NCBI GenBank assembly: GCA_949130485.1
Contig: OX422183.1
Span: 9,080,636 to 9,144,635, forward strand
Direction of reading: 5' to 3'
Length of the DNA stretch: 64,000 nucleotides
DNA from: Agelas oroides
Taxonomy: Eukaryota > Porifera > Demospongiae > Agelasida > Agelasidae
Below the pieces are notes generated by a model, which saw only the letters and a list, made by a program, of their open reading frames with translations, did no database searches and had not been told where the DNA came from. The number at the start of each line of letters is the position of its first letter. Position 1 is the stretch's first letter. Position numbers and translations under genes: made by a program. Of this stretch, positions 30,427-42,895 are shown in pieces.

Positions 30427-32295
30427 AGTAAGTTGTTTTTCCTTTCAGCATTCTTTCACAGTTTTTGGGACTGTTTTAGCTTTCAAATTTAGCGCTATAC
30501 GGTATTTCAGCTTTTCAAATGTGGTATTTTTATCATGTACTGGCACACCAGGACAGCAGACTTGGCACATTGGTAGACCTGTTCTCAGGTTGTCCCCACT
30601 TAGCCTGGGAACTCAGCTAGCTACTTTGGCTCTCAGAGAAATAAATTGGTGTCAGCAGATTTTGTCTAATCCCACTTTGTCTGATCCCGTTTTATTTGAG
30701 AAATAGCAGAGGTCTCACATTTCTGTCTGCGTCTGTCTTGGTGTTTTCATCCTGTACTGTGGACTTGATACCTCTTCTCTGCTACTTGCTCAGTTTAGAA
30801 ATGACCTGGGCCGGAGTAGAACCCATACCAATTTGTATTAGGAGGTCCTCCAAAACCAGATTTGAGGGTTGTGACGTCACATGTACGCTTCAAAACATTG
30901 AAGACCACAGGGAAGCCACAAGGATGATGACCTATGTTAACCATGGATTGGCTGCCACGTTTCTAGAACCATGATAGTTGGGGATTTCTAAGGACCCAAC
31001 AGCTGGACATGCAGGAGGAGGATACCGGTAGCTGTGTACCCACACATTTTAGCTAAGCTGTCAACATGCTCAGACATTCGAGTGGAAAGCTATTTAGCTA
31101 GGGTTGAGGCACATGGTATTATTTTCTCTTGCTGTCTTGGTGTTATTGTATGCATCTAATTGACACTGCATTTTGGAAACCATTTCGGCTACTGCGCTTC
31201 AAACGCAGCTCTGGAATGCATAATTGAAGGTTGAAAAGCTTAAATAAAGCTCTGGAAGTGAAGATCCAATTTTATCCTTGGAAAATTAAAAATACGAATG
31301 AATGGGGTTTTTTAGATGAAGTCTTCTGCCACTTTGGATAAAGCCATCAGTTCTGCTTCCCAAGAGAAGGCTCAGAAGAAGCCTTCCAATTTGAAGCGAA
31401 GCTGTGCTGCAAATGCGTGTATGCAAAAAGCTTTCTAAACAACACAGTGTCACTTGATGCATACGTACATTATGTTAGTTTTGAGCAGTTAATATTTTTG
31501 CCTTGGCATTTACCAATGAAAGTGTCAACAACAATATTAAATTTTTAGCGTTAGTAACAGGGCCTTGTTATCATGTATGCCTTCCTCTGTATGTACAAGT
31601 GTATGGCCTTGTCATCAAGTGGAATGGTTGAAGTTTTGAATGATTTGGCCACAATGTACACATGCGCTACTCTAACCTGGGTGCCATTAGAAACCTTCTG
31701 GATAGCGTTTAACACATTGCTGTCAGGTGTTTACACACAATGTGCAACACTATTCCCCAGGGAGAAATTATAAACTCTTTTACCTATGCAGGAACCATTG
31801 GAGGCACTCTAGAACCATCTACAGGACACTATTGCTAGATAGGAATGTTCACACTCACGACAACCCACATCACAGGACGTACAAATATTTATTAACCCTT
31901 TCCAGAGCAGAAAAGAAAGTTTCTGAAAACAGTGTAATAAGTATTAATGCCTAATATAGAACTGTCCATACAAATTCTTATACAAAGTAACTAGTCTTTT
32001 CTTTCGTCATTCTCTCACAGTTTGTGTCTGTTTTTGGACCACTTCAGCTTTCATATGTGGTATTTTTATCATAAACATGCACACTAGGCCCACAGACTTG
32101 GCACACTGGTAGCCTCGTTCCCAAAACCATGCCCAACCCTTATACCCTACCATTACCTGCATAATTATGTTCTTTTATTTGAGAAATAGCAAAGAGAGAA
32201 TACTCTCCGTCTGCTTTTGTCTTGGTATTATGCTAGGGTGTGTGAACTTGATGCCTCTTCTCCACTACGTACATGTACTCAATTTGTGGAATGAA
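30427..32295. repeat. Local direct duplication (about 30430-30810 and 31990-32295)
   Basis: Shared blocks: TCTTTCACAGTTTxTG, GTGGTATTTTTATCAT, AGACTTGGCACAxTGGTAG, GAGAAATAGCA and CTTGATxCCTCTTCTC, in the same order. Short related pieces also occur at 33550-33600 and 37705-37760. Confidence 0.7.
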
Positions 32296-32374
32296 ATTGG
32301 GGTAGGGACGAAGCTAGGTTTACAAAGCACTGCCTCGCTCCTTTAACCATCGATTATGCCTATCTGACTTAGGC

Positions 32375-32820
32375 CGCATGTTATCAGTTTGCACAATCTG
32401 TTTTGAAGATAGATTTGTGCTAACAAAAATGGTGGGATAGGGGGAGGTGGGCGGGCATATTTCTGTGCACATGGTGGCTGCCTTGGCTGACTGTAGAATG
32501 GCCTTGGTCGGCACTGGCTGGACCATTTCTCACCACAAACATAGAAACCACTCCTCTCCCCTTTTAGGAACACCATTTCTGATACTATACGCAGTTTTCA
32601 GTCAGGAAGAGCGTTGGCTGGTCGGAGAGCTCTGACCATTGAAAGCTCGCTAATGAGTGGGTATGGTTAAGGTCATGAACCCCAACAGAATGTGTCAAAG
32701 AAGCTTTGGGTCAAGTTTCCAGTGCTAGCTTCGAGCAGCAGAGGAAATACGGCCCAAGGAAGGTATCCATAGCCTAAAAAAGACTTCTAGTGAATGGCCT
32801 ACTGGTGATTAAAGAGTTAA
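32375..32820. repeat. Dispersed repeat, about 450 bp, sibling at 44560-45065
   Basis: Shared blocks: ATGTTATCAGTT, TTTTGAAGATAG, GGTCGGCACTGGCTGGAC, TTTTCAGTCAGGA, AAGTTTCCAGTGCTAGC, TAAAGAGTTAAAC. A partial third copy lies at about 42165-42325. No coding signal is shared between copies. Confidence 0.8.
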
Positions 32821-33740
32821 ACAAGTTTACTACTGATTACTGAACTCTAGCTTGCCCTAGGTAAACTGTAATACCACAGCCTTCAGGCTGTGCACCTCCC
32901 ATCTATTGCACTGGGCATGCAGTGTGACGTGTAGGCATTCAGTTCTGTTGTGTAAACATGATCATAATACTCTACTCTGGAAACTCTTGTCCTGGTTAGC
33001 AGCAGATGGCATGACCTGATTATATTTATTTTAGAGATCACAGACATGATCCAAAGCTACAGTATGGTATGTAGCTCTGCTATAGTAGGAATTGAAGAAC
33101 TCTTTTAGCTTGAGCTTAAGGGTTCATAATCTCTTGCTTTAGTGATCATACCATATCTCGGCTTTAGCGTTGTTGCCACTGGAAAGAGGAAAAGCTTCTC
33201 CCACACTTCTGACTGATGACAACAATACAGAAATCAAAGCCCAGAAGTGTCACCATAGTCTCAAGAAGGAGCGCCTACTCACGAAAGAGGTGCGCACCGC
33301 AAGCTACACCATGCTTATGGCGATATCGTGCCGTTCAGAGTGTTTCAGGACTCGACTTTGAAGCCACTCGTGGTTCCGTTGTACGTTATTGTTTGTCCAA
33401 TTATTTGCTTGCATCAAGTCGCTGTAAACATGACATGGGCGCTCTTTCGTATGCGAAACACTTGAAAGAGTGCCCATCCCCCTCTTTGACAGACTTGTAA
33501 GGTGCTCCGCCCATGGGGGCTCTTTCATGAGACTACGGTACATGTCTTTTATTCTTTTCCAGTTTCCATTTTAGAAACTGGTTACTAACTTTGATATCAG
33601 GTTCTACATGAATGGGTGATAATTTCCTAATGGGGTGGTAGTGTTTCACTGCAGTTGTGTTGAGGGTTGCATGGAGTCACCTAATGGTTCTTATGTGTTG
33701 CCTAGGTAATGGTATAGTAAGTTGTGATCATAGCAACCAT

Positions 33741-33836
33741 TAGCCCCATGGTTCCCAGGCTCCTCCCCAGCTCTTTGGTCACATAATCATACATCATGTG
33801 ACTGAAGAGCTGGAGAGGAATCTGGGAATGAGGCTA
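33741..33836. mobile_element. TAG-foldback element
   Basis: TAGCCCCATGGTTCCCAGGC at left and a complementary right end. Arms hold AGCTCTTTGGTCACAT / ATGTGACTGAAGAGCT. The duplication is eroded. Confidence 0.75.
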
Positions 33837-33855
33837 AGCAGCTAATCTTCATAAA

Positions 33856-33987
<132 letters not shown>

Positions 33988-34899
33988 ACATAAAATTGGT
34001 AGCCATTGTCCCAACGTTCCCTGAATACTGATTCACTAACTAATGATCTCCTGTCATATTTTATCCCTCCCTTCCTCTCTCCCTCTCTCGTGCCATTTGG
34101 CTCAATAAGGTGCCATGGCAATGTTATGTAATAATGTTTATACAACTATCACAAAATTTAATTGATTTTTAGTGGTCCGTGTGACGTGTAGAAAAGGCAG
34201 CAGCTGTCGTGGCACTGTTCAAACCTATATTGCACAACTACTTTCAAAACAAAGTTGAACTTTTATCAGAGGAGAACTGTGCATCATCTGAACTTATAGG
34301 TCGTGCAACTTGATCAGTGCAGTTGTGAGTGGATGCTGCACATACAGACAACAGTGGTACATATAACCCATCACATAATAATGTTGCTGGTTGGATGTTG
34401 CTTAGCAAGCAAATCTTTGAACTTGGATAGCACAAAGTGAACGGGTGTGGCAGTGGGTTGCTAGGGGTAACATTTAACAAACAAGTTACATTCCCCAGAC
34501 AGAACAGCATTTGTGCTTTGGGTTCATGCTGTTCTGTCTGGGAATTTAATGTAACTATTTTCATATCTCTCCCCCTTCTACATTGCCACACTCAGCACAC
34601 TAAGTCTCAGCAGTCTGCAGTCACAAATAGTCTGGATCCCCAAACCTCCGTGTGGAGAATAACTTTTGCCTTTTTTGGCCTCTCTTCATTACTTAGTTTT
34701 ACAAGACTTAAAGAAACTATAAACTACAAAACCCAGAAGGAGAGTGCCTGGGAACATGGTTACATGACTCAATCTCCTGCATGCATGAATTGCATACAAC
34801 CAGTTGCAAGCAGGCAGGTGCAAAGTTTAAACTGCCAAACAACTTAATAATATCATGGATTTTGTGGTTTAAAGCATCTATACAGTGGAACCCCGCTTA

Positions 34900-35222
34900 T
34901 AGTCTTGTGCCCCGCCCGCGCGCGCCTCCCGGCGAGAAACGGTCTGGTGAACGCAGTCGAATTTCTTGGGCTTATTACCCAAAATGGGTAATGACCAATG
35001 AGATTGTGAAATTGGTAATTATTACATTGCACTTCCCTTACAACAGTAAAATTTGTTCATCTCCATTCGAGTATCTGTACCTTTTTTGAGCGGGTTGGCC
35101 GTAAAATATTTTGATCGTTGCTAGGTTACATTGTCGCAAAATTGTGCGCTAGCCCAAGAAATTCGACTTGGTTCACCAGACCGTTTCTCCTTGTTAGAGG
35201 GTGGGGTCTGGGGACGAGACTA
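34900..35222. mobile_element. Nested TAGTCTCG-type foldback element
   Basis: Left TAGTCTTGTGCCCC, right GGGGACGAGACTA. Inner arms GAAACGGTCTGGTGAAC and GCCCAAGAAATTCGACTTGG are complementary to the left side. The flanks CCCCGCTTA and CCCCTCTTA fit a 9-bp duplication of the host MITE. Confidence 0.82.
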
Positions 35223-35342
35223 CCCCTCTTAAAGGATGCCCCTGAAATAATGACACCTGGTTAATCAGGACACTTGAGTGAGTCCCAACTTCATTATTAT
35301 TCTCTCCCTAAAATAAGGACACCTCACTAATCAGGACAAATA

Positions 35343-35729
35343 CCGTATAGCGGGAAATTTTTGCTGGGTGCAAATTTTCACGATTTTCACGGACAGACCT
35401 GCTTCCGCGAAAATAAAAACCACGAAAAAATGAACTAAGATGGAAATTGATGACGTCATTACGTGCGTACGTCGAGTACCCATGTGAACGAGATGGTTCT
35501 CTGCAGTCTGTCTGCCCTCTAAATGGTTGCTGTAAAGAAGAATCAGCCTCCTGCTGTACAAAATACCAACGAAACCATAAGAGACGGTCCGAAGATGTCG
35601 CATCAACCGGTAGAGGTGTGGTCAGAGCGTTTCGCGTTCCGCGAAAATAAAAACCGCAAAAATTTCTTCTGAAAAGTCTGGACGCTTTTCTGCGAAAATT
35701 TGCACCAGCGAAAATTTCCCGCTATACGG
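35343..35729. mobile_element. Nested CCGTATAGCGGG MITE with TA duplication
   Basis: Ends CCGTATAGCGGGAAATTT are inverted, flanked by TA. The empty site (GACAAATATTTTGGTCCC) is seen in the related MITE at about 63692-63709. Confidence 0.88.
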
Positions 35730-36164
35730 TATTTTGGTCCCAGTGGTGTCCATAGTAGAGAGATTCCACTGTGCATGCATTGAACTATGTACAATAGCCA
35801 AAATTGCATTGGTAGCTTTTGAAAACTAGATGCAGGCAGGTCAAAGAACCGGAAATTTAATTACCGTGGCCTTAAAGTGAACCTATTGCATCACACGATC
35901 ACATGATTTATATGTCATGTGTTGTTTACAAACTCTAATCAAAACAGACATTCTCCATATACACTCCAACCTTTGATGATAACCCTGAATATATATACCT
36001 CAGACCATTTTCATGCTTAAGTTGTGTTTGCCCTCACTGTCCCCATAAAATAGTGCAATATCTATACAGTAGGAGGTCTCTGACCTGAGCTTCACTTATC
36101 ATTGGCATGCTCAGTTGTGTTTTCATGCTCATACAGTACCCTGGCCTTGTTTATACATCACAAG

Positions 36165-36449
36165 GCAAGGGGTAGTCACTTATATGTCAAGCGTTTGCGA
36201 CCGGGATCAAAATTGAGTCAAGCGATCAAAACCCTTTATGGGGGTTGATCAAGGGATCAAGGTGACCTGTGAACTGCTAAAATCAAGGGATCAAGAACGT
36301 GCAGCTGTAATTTGACCTTTGACCCATTGAAAATCAAGCAATCAAGAGAAGGGAACGATCAAGCGATCAAGCTCACTTTTGGCAGATCAAAATCCTTGAT
36401 CCCGGTCGCAAATGCTTCAACAGGCGGCATATAAGTGACTACCCCTTGC
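36165..36449. mobile_element. MITE with CAAGGGGTAGTCAC ends, GATCAAG-rich
   Basis: Inverted ends CAAGGGGTAGTCACTTATAT. The body is filled with ATCAAGSGATCAAG motifs. A sibling lies at 49574-49872. Confidence 0.82.
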
Positions 36450-36489
36450 AAGGGCTGTGCCTTATTTCTGGTCTCTCACTGCATCAGAG

Positions 36490-36546
36490 TAGCCTCGTTC
36501 CCAGGGTCTCCCCGCTAAGGAGGGGGAGAGCCTAGGAACGAGGCTA
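36490..36546. mobile_element. 57-bp TAG-foldback element with perfect 9-bp duplication
   Basis: Flanked by GCATCAGAG at 36481-36489 and 36547-36555. A second, degraded element end (TAGCCTCATTCCCAGGCCCG) begins immediately at 36556, so the same site was hit twice or two copies sit head to tail. Confidence 0.88.
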
Positions 36547-36942
36547 GCATCAGAGTAGCCTCATTCCCAGGCCCGTTTTCCATGTACATCAAAGATCTAT
36601 CAATTAACCCATCAACATGCCACAAGTATAAGTAGGGCTTCGGAACATTGCCGATACCACAAAAACTGAAGGAAGGCCTGGGAACAAGGATATCACTGGT
36701 GACTCATGTCCAGCTTTCACAGCAAACCACAATAAGACATACCGGGATATACATGTGCATACTAATTGATCTACATGTGCTCATGTAGATCAATTAGCTA
36801 AGTATTCTACATTGAGTGTGTGTAATAAGGGTCCTGAGAAGGTAGTGTACTGTTTTAAGGTTTCAGTGTAGGAGGAGAGCCTCGAACAAGACACCCTATA
36901 TTCCCAGTCATTAACCTGCGTTCCACCAAGAGTGCATGTGAT

Positions 36943-37076
36943 TTCTCCTCCTCTGTTATTTGACATAGACTTTTTCATTTGTAGTCATCAGCTACTAACT
37001 CTACAACCTGACTTCCCACAGGTTGGCTTCCTTCACCAGAGGGTGTCCACATTAACAAACACTTTAACTCCTCAGT
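36943..37076 (+). pseudogene. Orphan fragment of the receptor family (intron 2 plus start of FN3 exon)
   Basis: Closely matches gene A 7314-7446: the end of intron 2, the acceptor CTTCCCACAG, and the first 43 bp of the FN3 exon (LPSPEGVHINKxFNSS). The match stops in mid-exon after AACTCCTCA. No other exon of the family is nearby. Confidence 0.88.
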
Positions 37077-37779
37077 TAGTTTGCCTGTAGTGTCTCAGAA
37101 GATTAGGTTTCCATTTTTGCAATGAATGTGCTTATTTCTAGCTATGTATCCATGGCAACCAAGACATGCTGACACAGCTAATTACTATATCAACCCATGT
37201 TTCCCTGTCTACTGCAGTAGCAAAATTTCACATACATGCACGTGCTGTGTCAGCAGTGTTCATTTGGGGTGAACATTTAAATCGCATTTGTTCATTACCA
37301 ATCACTCAACATGAAATTTCGTATAGGCCTCAAATTTCAGGAAATTGGAGTTGGTGCTTGCTAGGCTACTATACCCTAACTTCCTAGGATTATAGGATCT
37401 TTGCCCAGGATCATAGTCATGTGATCTTACATATATTATAGTATAATATGCTGACTCAGCTTATGTGTGACCAGGCAACTGGCAATTGATGGTGTTGTGT
37501 AAACACCTCTAATTGTCTACTCTGAACTCTTGCCCTGATAAACTGTGGTCCATAGATGGCAGCAAAGAAAGACATTATAATACATTTTTAGAGATCACTT
37601 CTCACACATGACCTGGGCATGAGACTAATGACTAGCGGTAACAACAACAAATCAACAGAAGTGTTCATGCAGCAAGATATAAAGTTTTGGTTGCCTTGGT
37701 TTCTATTTCTGATTCTATTCCTTTTCAGTTTCCATTTGAGAAACTGGTCACTACCAGCTTTTATATGTGTACTGATACA

Positions 37780-37904
37780 ACACACACATGCAAACACATA
37801 TGCACACACACACACACGCACACACACACACACACACATGCACACACACATGCACACACACACACACACACATGCACACACACACACGCACACACACACA
37901 CATG

Positions 37905-37931
<27 letters not shown>
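37780..37931. repeat. (CA)n microsatellite with TG and GC interruptions
   Basis: CA repeats broken by ATG and ACG, about 150 bp. Confidence 0.97.
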
Positions 37932-37935
<4 letters not shown>

Positions 37936-38261
37936 GTTTATTGTTGTCTTGTCAAACAAAGTTTGACCCGGAACAATACTGTCCTATGAGGTACGTACAT
38001 AGGTGTGAATTGTGTGGGTATCATATGTTGGTACAAGTTTATTGTTAGTTCACATAGTGATGGTTGGCAGCATTGTCTGGTGTTGAGATCACCTTGTCGT
38101 GGGTTAGAGGGCTAGTGTTGCTATGATTGTATACCAGTATGTCACAATGCTGCAATACTGCATGCACTGTGTATATGTTGAGATCACTTTGTCGCATGCA
38201 ATACTGAAAGTGATTTGCACTGGGGCTGGTTTGGGGTCTTGGATGTAGACTAGAGGCAAAA

Positions 38262-38775
38262 ATTTATTCCCGGACTGATATATTTTCGGACCCCAGACTT
38301 CAACGGTCTAAGCACAGTAGCAACTGTGCCAGATCATCAGAGCAACAAGACATGCTGGCACTGCATGGGATAGTTTTCGATACCTGAAACTATTGTAGTA
38401 CGTGGGGATAGAAAATCATATCCGAAAAAAAAACAATGCGAAACTTTTTTGCCGCCTCCTCCAAAAAGGAAAGCTATAGTTCTTGCTCTTCCATTGGCCT
38501 TGCCTACGAGCCCATACCATGCTGCAGCAGTTGCCAAATTTGGCTAGGGATGTGGTATAATACATGGTTATCAGACTTGTCCGCTAATAGAATCTTTTTT
38601 CCGTAGATAGATGCTTGAACCATTTCGTTTGCTAAATCCTGGGTAGAAGACTGTTTGGAGTTGAATTATCAAACATTAGCCCACCTATCCTACAGTTCTT
38701 ATGTCTGTTGGACCTCTGTGTGCACAACAAGAGTGCAACGTTTCTTAAGTCTCCAAGTACCAATCAGTGCCTCTA
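38262..38775. repeat. Dispersed repeat, longer inverted copy of 26690-26930
   Basis: Outer blocks match the left copy in reverse; 38336-38650 is present only here. Confidence 0.8.
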
Positions 38776-38984
38776 CGTATACTCTAAAGTCTACTGTGTG
38801 TAAGTACAGCTTTAAATTCATAGTCTACACATGCATGAAAAGATTACGACCAGGCCTTCTCTGTTTTTCTCCTTCTGTTAAGTGAATTACTGTATGATTA
38901 TATTAGAAATGCATGGGGTAGGCCTGAGACTCAATTGTATTTTGATAAGCATTACAAATGTTATTAGCTAATCTACCACATACA

Positions 38985-39390
38985 GAGTCTGTGGTTTCTG
39001 GGAGTGGTGGCAGAGGAGGTAGGACGCAATCACGTGATAGCAACAATTAACTGACATTCCAATTAAGGCCAAGAGGTGTGGATGCAAGCTAAATGAATGG
39101 CTCTGTGGACAAAGTCGCAATGGGCACAATGGGCATGCATAGTTAAAATTGTCTCCTGTGACTCTCTCTCCGTCGAACTGGCATCTTACAAGCTTAGCCT
39201 GCGCTGTGAGTCATAATAACCATTTTTTGACTAGCCAGGTGGTTTCAGCTTGGTCGAAAACCATATGCGCCCATTGTGACTTAGTCCATAGAGCGATCTT
39301 TGTAGCTTGCATCCATGATTCTTGCCCTTGGAATGTCATCGAAGCGCACTATTGGTCATTACGACGTAACATCATGTCCTCCCTCCTCTG
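38985..39390. mobile_element. Foldback element of about 400 bp
   Basis: Left arm (AGAGGAGG...GGATGCAAGCTAAATGA) and right arm (AGCTTGCATCC...CCTCCTCTGG) are inverted, diverged copies. No coding capacity recognised. Confidence 0.62.
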
Positions 39391-39689
39391 GGGTGGTGGT
39401 ACCTACTTCTATAGCTTTGTTTCTGCAAGTGATAAGAAGCTGAGAGCCTGGAAACAAGGCTAAGAATTTCCATTATACTGGAAGAGTTCTACAAGCCGCC
39501 GATAGTTGTGCCAAAAACCTAAAACAGATCGCCACAAGGTCACTTGCATACATGAGTGCTTGTATCTCATATTTGATAGCTATGGGGATTAGCCAGGAGG
39601 CTATGTAGTGTTGAAATCCCTAGCCTCGTTCCCAGGCCCAAAGAGGAGGAAAAAGGGTTAGGGTGTCTCTTATTCGAACTTAGGCAATT

Positions 39690-39895
39690 TCACTACACTA
39701 TACACTTTTGCGTTTAGCTGTTTTCCGCGAGGCTTTTGGGCAACTATATGAGTCTTTCTGATCATAAAAGCACTCAATGGGGAAGCCTGGGCACTTAGAT
39801 AAGCATATTTGTAGTGAAGTAACAGCTTTTGCTTGAGTATTGCATATATTGCGCCATTCCTATACATAAAGAGTCTACCGACTCTCTGATAATGT
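39690..39895. repeat. Dispersed repeat, direct sibling at 41888-42100
   Basis: About 200 bp shared: CACTTTTGCGTTTAGCTGT, GGAAGCCTGGGCACTTA, CTACCGACTCTCTGATAAT. SINE-like in size; no Pol III boxes identified. Confidence 0.75.
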
Positions 39896-40329
39896 CACAT
39901 AATTATATACATGGTTGGAGAAAATTTGGGGGTGTGTGTAGTGTAGTGTCTCGCTCCTAATGTAAAGTTGTTGTATGAACGTGCTGGCCAGGTATCTGTG
40001 GTTTCCATGTAAGGTTGCCAAAGGGGGTGGATATTTCTCTGGTCTGTGCATTTGATACATACAACACTTAATTCATCAAACTTTCTAGATTGGGATTGTT
40101 CGATCAAAAGGTGCTAATTCAACATGCTTGTGCGTACGTTGTTAAGCACATATATACGCTTGTATCTCCACAAGAGGGAAATAAGTGCCCAACAGCAAAT
40201 TAATGTGCCTCACAGTGAGGGGCATTTTGTGTGTGCTTTATTTAGAGTATGTAATGCAACAACCACAATACAAACCAGCACTAACACTTATAATACTTTC
40301 CTCTCCACTGTGTAGATGTACAAACAGGG

Positions 40330-40425
40330 ATGGGTCTGTGGTAGGATACTTAACATCGCTCCCACTGGCTTTCATGGTCCTGGATTCGCCCCTGAGTCAC
40401 TGTCTTTTTTTTCCCCTCTTTCTTA
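40330..40425 (+). repeat. Possible tRNA-derived SINE head
   Basis: GGTCTGTGGTAGGATACTT resembles a Pol III A box and GGTCCTGGATTCGCCCC a B box about 50 bp later, followed by TTTTTTTT. The tRNA fold is degenerate. Confidence 0.4.
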
Positions 40426-40566
40426 ATTTCTCATCTTTATCACTCACCTTTCTGTCTCACTGACTTTGACTTGGGTTAAGGCCAGGTCTGGAGCATGTTT
40501 AAAATCTGAGCCTGTGCCTCGTGCTGAGATACACAAGAACATTCATGGAAATATGCATTATATATA

Positions 40567-40860
40567 TTGTACATGTGTGAATGTGTGAGTGTGTGTGGGC
40601 ATTGTACATGCATGTGTGAATGTGTGGGTGTGTGGGCATTGTACATGTGTGAATGTGTGGGTGTGTGGGCATTGTACATGTGTGAATGTGTGGGTGTGTG
40701 GGCATTGTACATGTGTGAATGTGTGGGTGTGTGGGCATTGTACATGCATGAATGTGTGGGTGTGTGGGCATTGTACATGTGTGAGTGTGTGGGCATTGTA
40801 CATGTGTGAGTGTGTGGGCATTGTACATGTGTGAGTGTGTGGGTGTGTGGGCATTGTACA
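40567..40860. repeat. Minisatellite of GT-rich units (27-35 bp)
   Basis: About nine units containing GTGTGGGCATTGTACATG. Unit length varies. Confidence 0.93.
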
Positions 40861-40916
40861 TTGGTCACCACTATGGTTGCTTTGGGGTGGTTCTACATGT
40901 ACTACAAGAAATAAAA

Positions 40917-41132
40917 AACATTACAAATGTAAAAAGATGTAGGGATGGCATGCCAAAAAGTATGCAAACAAGATAGGGATGATATAATAGTGAAGGTAAA
41001 TATACAAAGCCTCATCCCTGCATCGTTTTCACACTAGTTTGCAACTGTAATGTAAAAAGATGTAGGGATAGGGCTTTGCATACTTTTTAGCATGCCATCC
41101 CTACATCCTTTTTACATTTTTAATGTTTTTAA
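40917..41132. mobile_element. Foldback element with ACATTxxxAATGTAAAAA ends
   Basis: Left arm 40917-40965 and right arm 41078-41132 share GATGTAGGGATGGCATGC in inverted orientation. A lone right end occurs at about 50862-50915. Confidence 0.75.
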
Positions 41133-41580
41133 GTCTTGTTTCTGTACTTTTTGATGTTAACCTCAGTTGCAGTTAGACCTAAGCCTAAGAGGAATATTTC
41201 TTTCAAGTGTAACCACAACCCCAGAACTTGAAACGGTATTGACCATTTAGTAGTGGTTCCAAGCATGTAATAACATTGCCAGCTAGAATCTGATGAAGGT
41301 TAACCACTCTCCGGAGCTCCGTACCAAACGTTTTGAAACCAATCTCCTGAATTTCAATCACATGACGACTGACCAGCTGCAGCACAGAAAACTATATTGA
41401 CAACTGACCATGATCATAGCATCACAGTTTACTAAAGCTGTGAGTAGCTACTTTATTTAGTGTAGCTATAAGTTGGCAGCTGAATGCAGCGCCTTACCTA
41501 TGTGGTGTTCATAAACCTTGCCCACTACTACGGGAAGAGACCGTGCCAGCCGTGTGCAACTCGCGATTTCACTTGTGCAC

Positions 41581-41632
41581 TAGTCTCGTTCCCAGACCAA
41601 TGATCGTGGTATTTGGCATGGGAACGAGACTA
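41581..41632. mobile_element. 52-bp TAGTCTCG-type foldback element
   Basis: TAGTCTCGTTCCCAGACC at left and GGGAACGAGACTA at right. No clear 9-bp duplication. Confidence 0.7.
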
Positions 41633-41700
41633 TGCACATGCGTACAAAACTAGAAAATGGCGTCCTTCGCAACGGACAGCAACCACAGAGTGTTGTAAAT

Positions 41701-41799
41701 GGCTTTTATTGACCAGGGTGAATTTGAAGCTATGAAGACACTGAGTGATCGTAGAGCTCCACGCTGTGATAAGCATCAGTTTCGTGCTAAAATGACGGT
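41701..41799 (+). CDS. Candidate first exon of an unknown gene
   Basis: ATG opens MAFIDQGEFEAMKTLSDRR then APRCDKHQFRAKMT and meets a good donor (GTGAGTACTT). The composition looks like protein, unlike surrounding repeats. I found no following exon and do not recognise the sequence. It may be a decayed exon. A foldback element (41581-41632) lies just upstream. Confidence 0.3.
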
Positions 41800-42802
41800 G
41801 AGTACTTAAACCGTTTGTGAGATATCGTTGTTGAACCTAGTGGTCGTAACAAGAAAGAAAGAAAGAAAGAATACGAAAAATGGCACTTTCGCTACCGCAC
41901 ACTTTTGCGTTTAGCTGTCTTCCGCGTGGCTTTTGGCCACTTATATGAGTCTTGCTGATCACAGAGGCACTCAAAGAGGAAGCCTGGGCACTTAAATATG
42001 CTTTTAGCGTGTTTGTGGTGAAGTTATACGGCTTTTGCTTAAGTATTGCATATGTTGCGCGTCGGCGCCATCCCTACTCTACCGACTCTCTGATAATTAC
42101 CCTTCTCCTTGTGTCTGGATACGAGACTATCAGTAAATAGGTTCTGTACCAGCAGGAAGGATGGAGGTTGGACATGGGAGGGTGGGCAGGTTTGGCTGTT
42201 AACAGCCCTTGGTCAGTTCTGGGTGGGCAATTTCTCATTTTTTTTGTATAAAAGGCTTAGAAAACACCCTTCTCACCAGTAGCGGTTCCATTTCTGGTGC
42301 TGAAGATAGTTTGGGGTCTGGACAGACATGCTGGCAAGGAACTGTTGTTAAATAAGTAAATCAGAACTAAAACTGAAACCCCTAGTAACCTTCAAACAAA
42401 ATTAGTTAACTAAACTATAAACAACTACTAGAAAAGTACATTTGACTGACTATAACCGTAACCAAATTTAATTGGCAGCATAAGTTTTAGTATTAGTTTT
42501 GGTTTTAGTTTTAGTGACGTCAAAGTTTAGCAGTCGTGCTGGTATCTACATGTGTTCTGACACATTTCCTAGCTGGCATTGTATTGGTTTGTGTATGCAG
42601 CTCCCTTAGTGGAGTTCTTGCACAAGCATCTGTAGATCATCCGGAATGTAAGTGTATAGCTGCCCTCTGACTACAAAGTAGCCACTATACATCAGTTGAC
42701 AGGACTTTGCTGAGAAAATGAGAAAACAACCCAATGAGGTACTAGTACAGGTTCTGCAGCGAGTGGTATTTAAACAGTTTTTGTTGAAACGTCAAGCTAT
42801 AT

Positions 42803-42895
42803 TCAGGGGCGGTGGAGCAGGGGGGAGGGGGGATGAATGCCCCCCCCCCCAAAGTACAGATTGGGGGGCCTTGCTCCCCCCCCAATCCGAAGATG
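42803..42895. repeat. CAGGGGCGG repeat with complementary G and C runs
   Basis: CAGGGGCGGTGGAGC, a G run, then CAGATTGGGGGG and a C run. Similar ends occur at 15000-15090 and 62725-62770. CAGGGGCG is typical of hAT-like MITE termini, so these may be their remnants. Confidence 0.5.

Larger units (their letters stand above)
34881..35772. mobile_element. pogo/Tigger-like MITE interrupted by two other elements
   Basis: Outer ends are TACAGTGGAACCCC and the complement of GATTCCACTGT, as in the uninterrupted copies at 46743-47175 and 63543-63742. The body (CACCTGGTTAATCAGGACAC, GAGTCCCAACTT, CACTAATCAGGACAAAT) matches the copy in gene D intron 1 but is split by insertions at 34900-35222 and 35343-35729. 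Confidence 0.87.
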
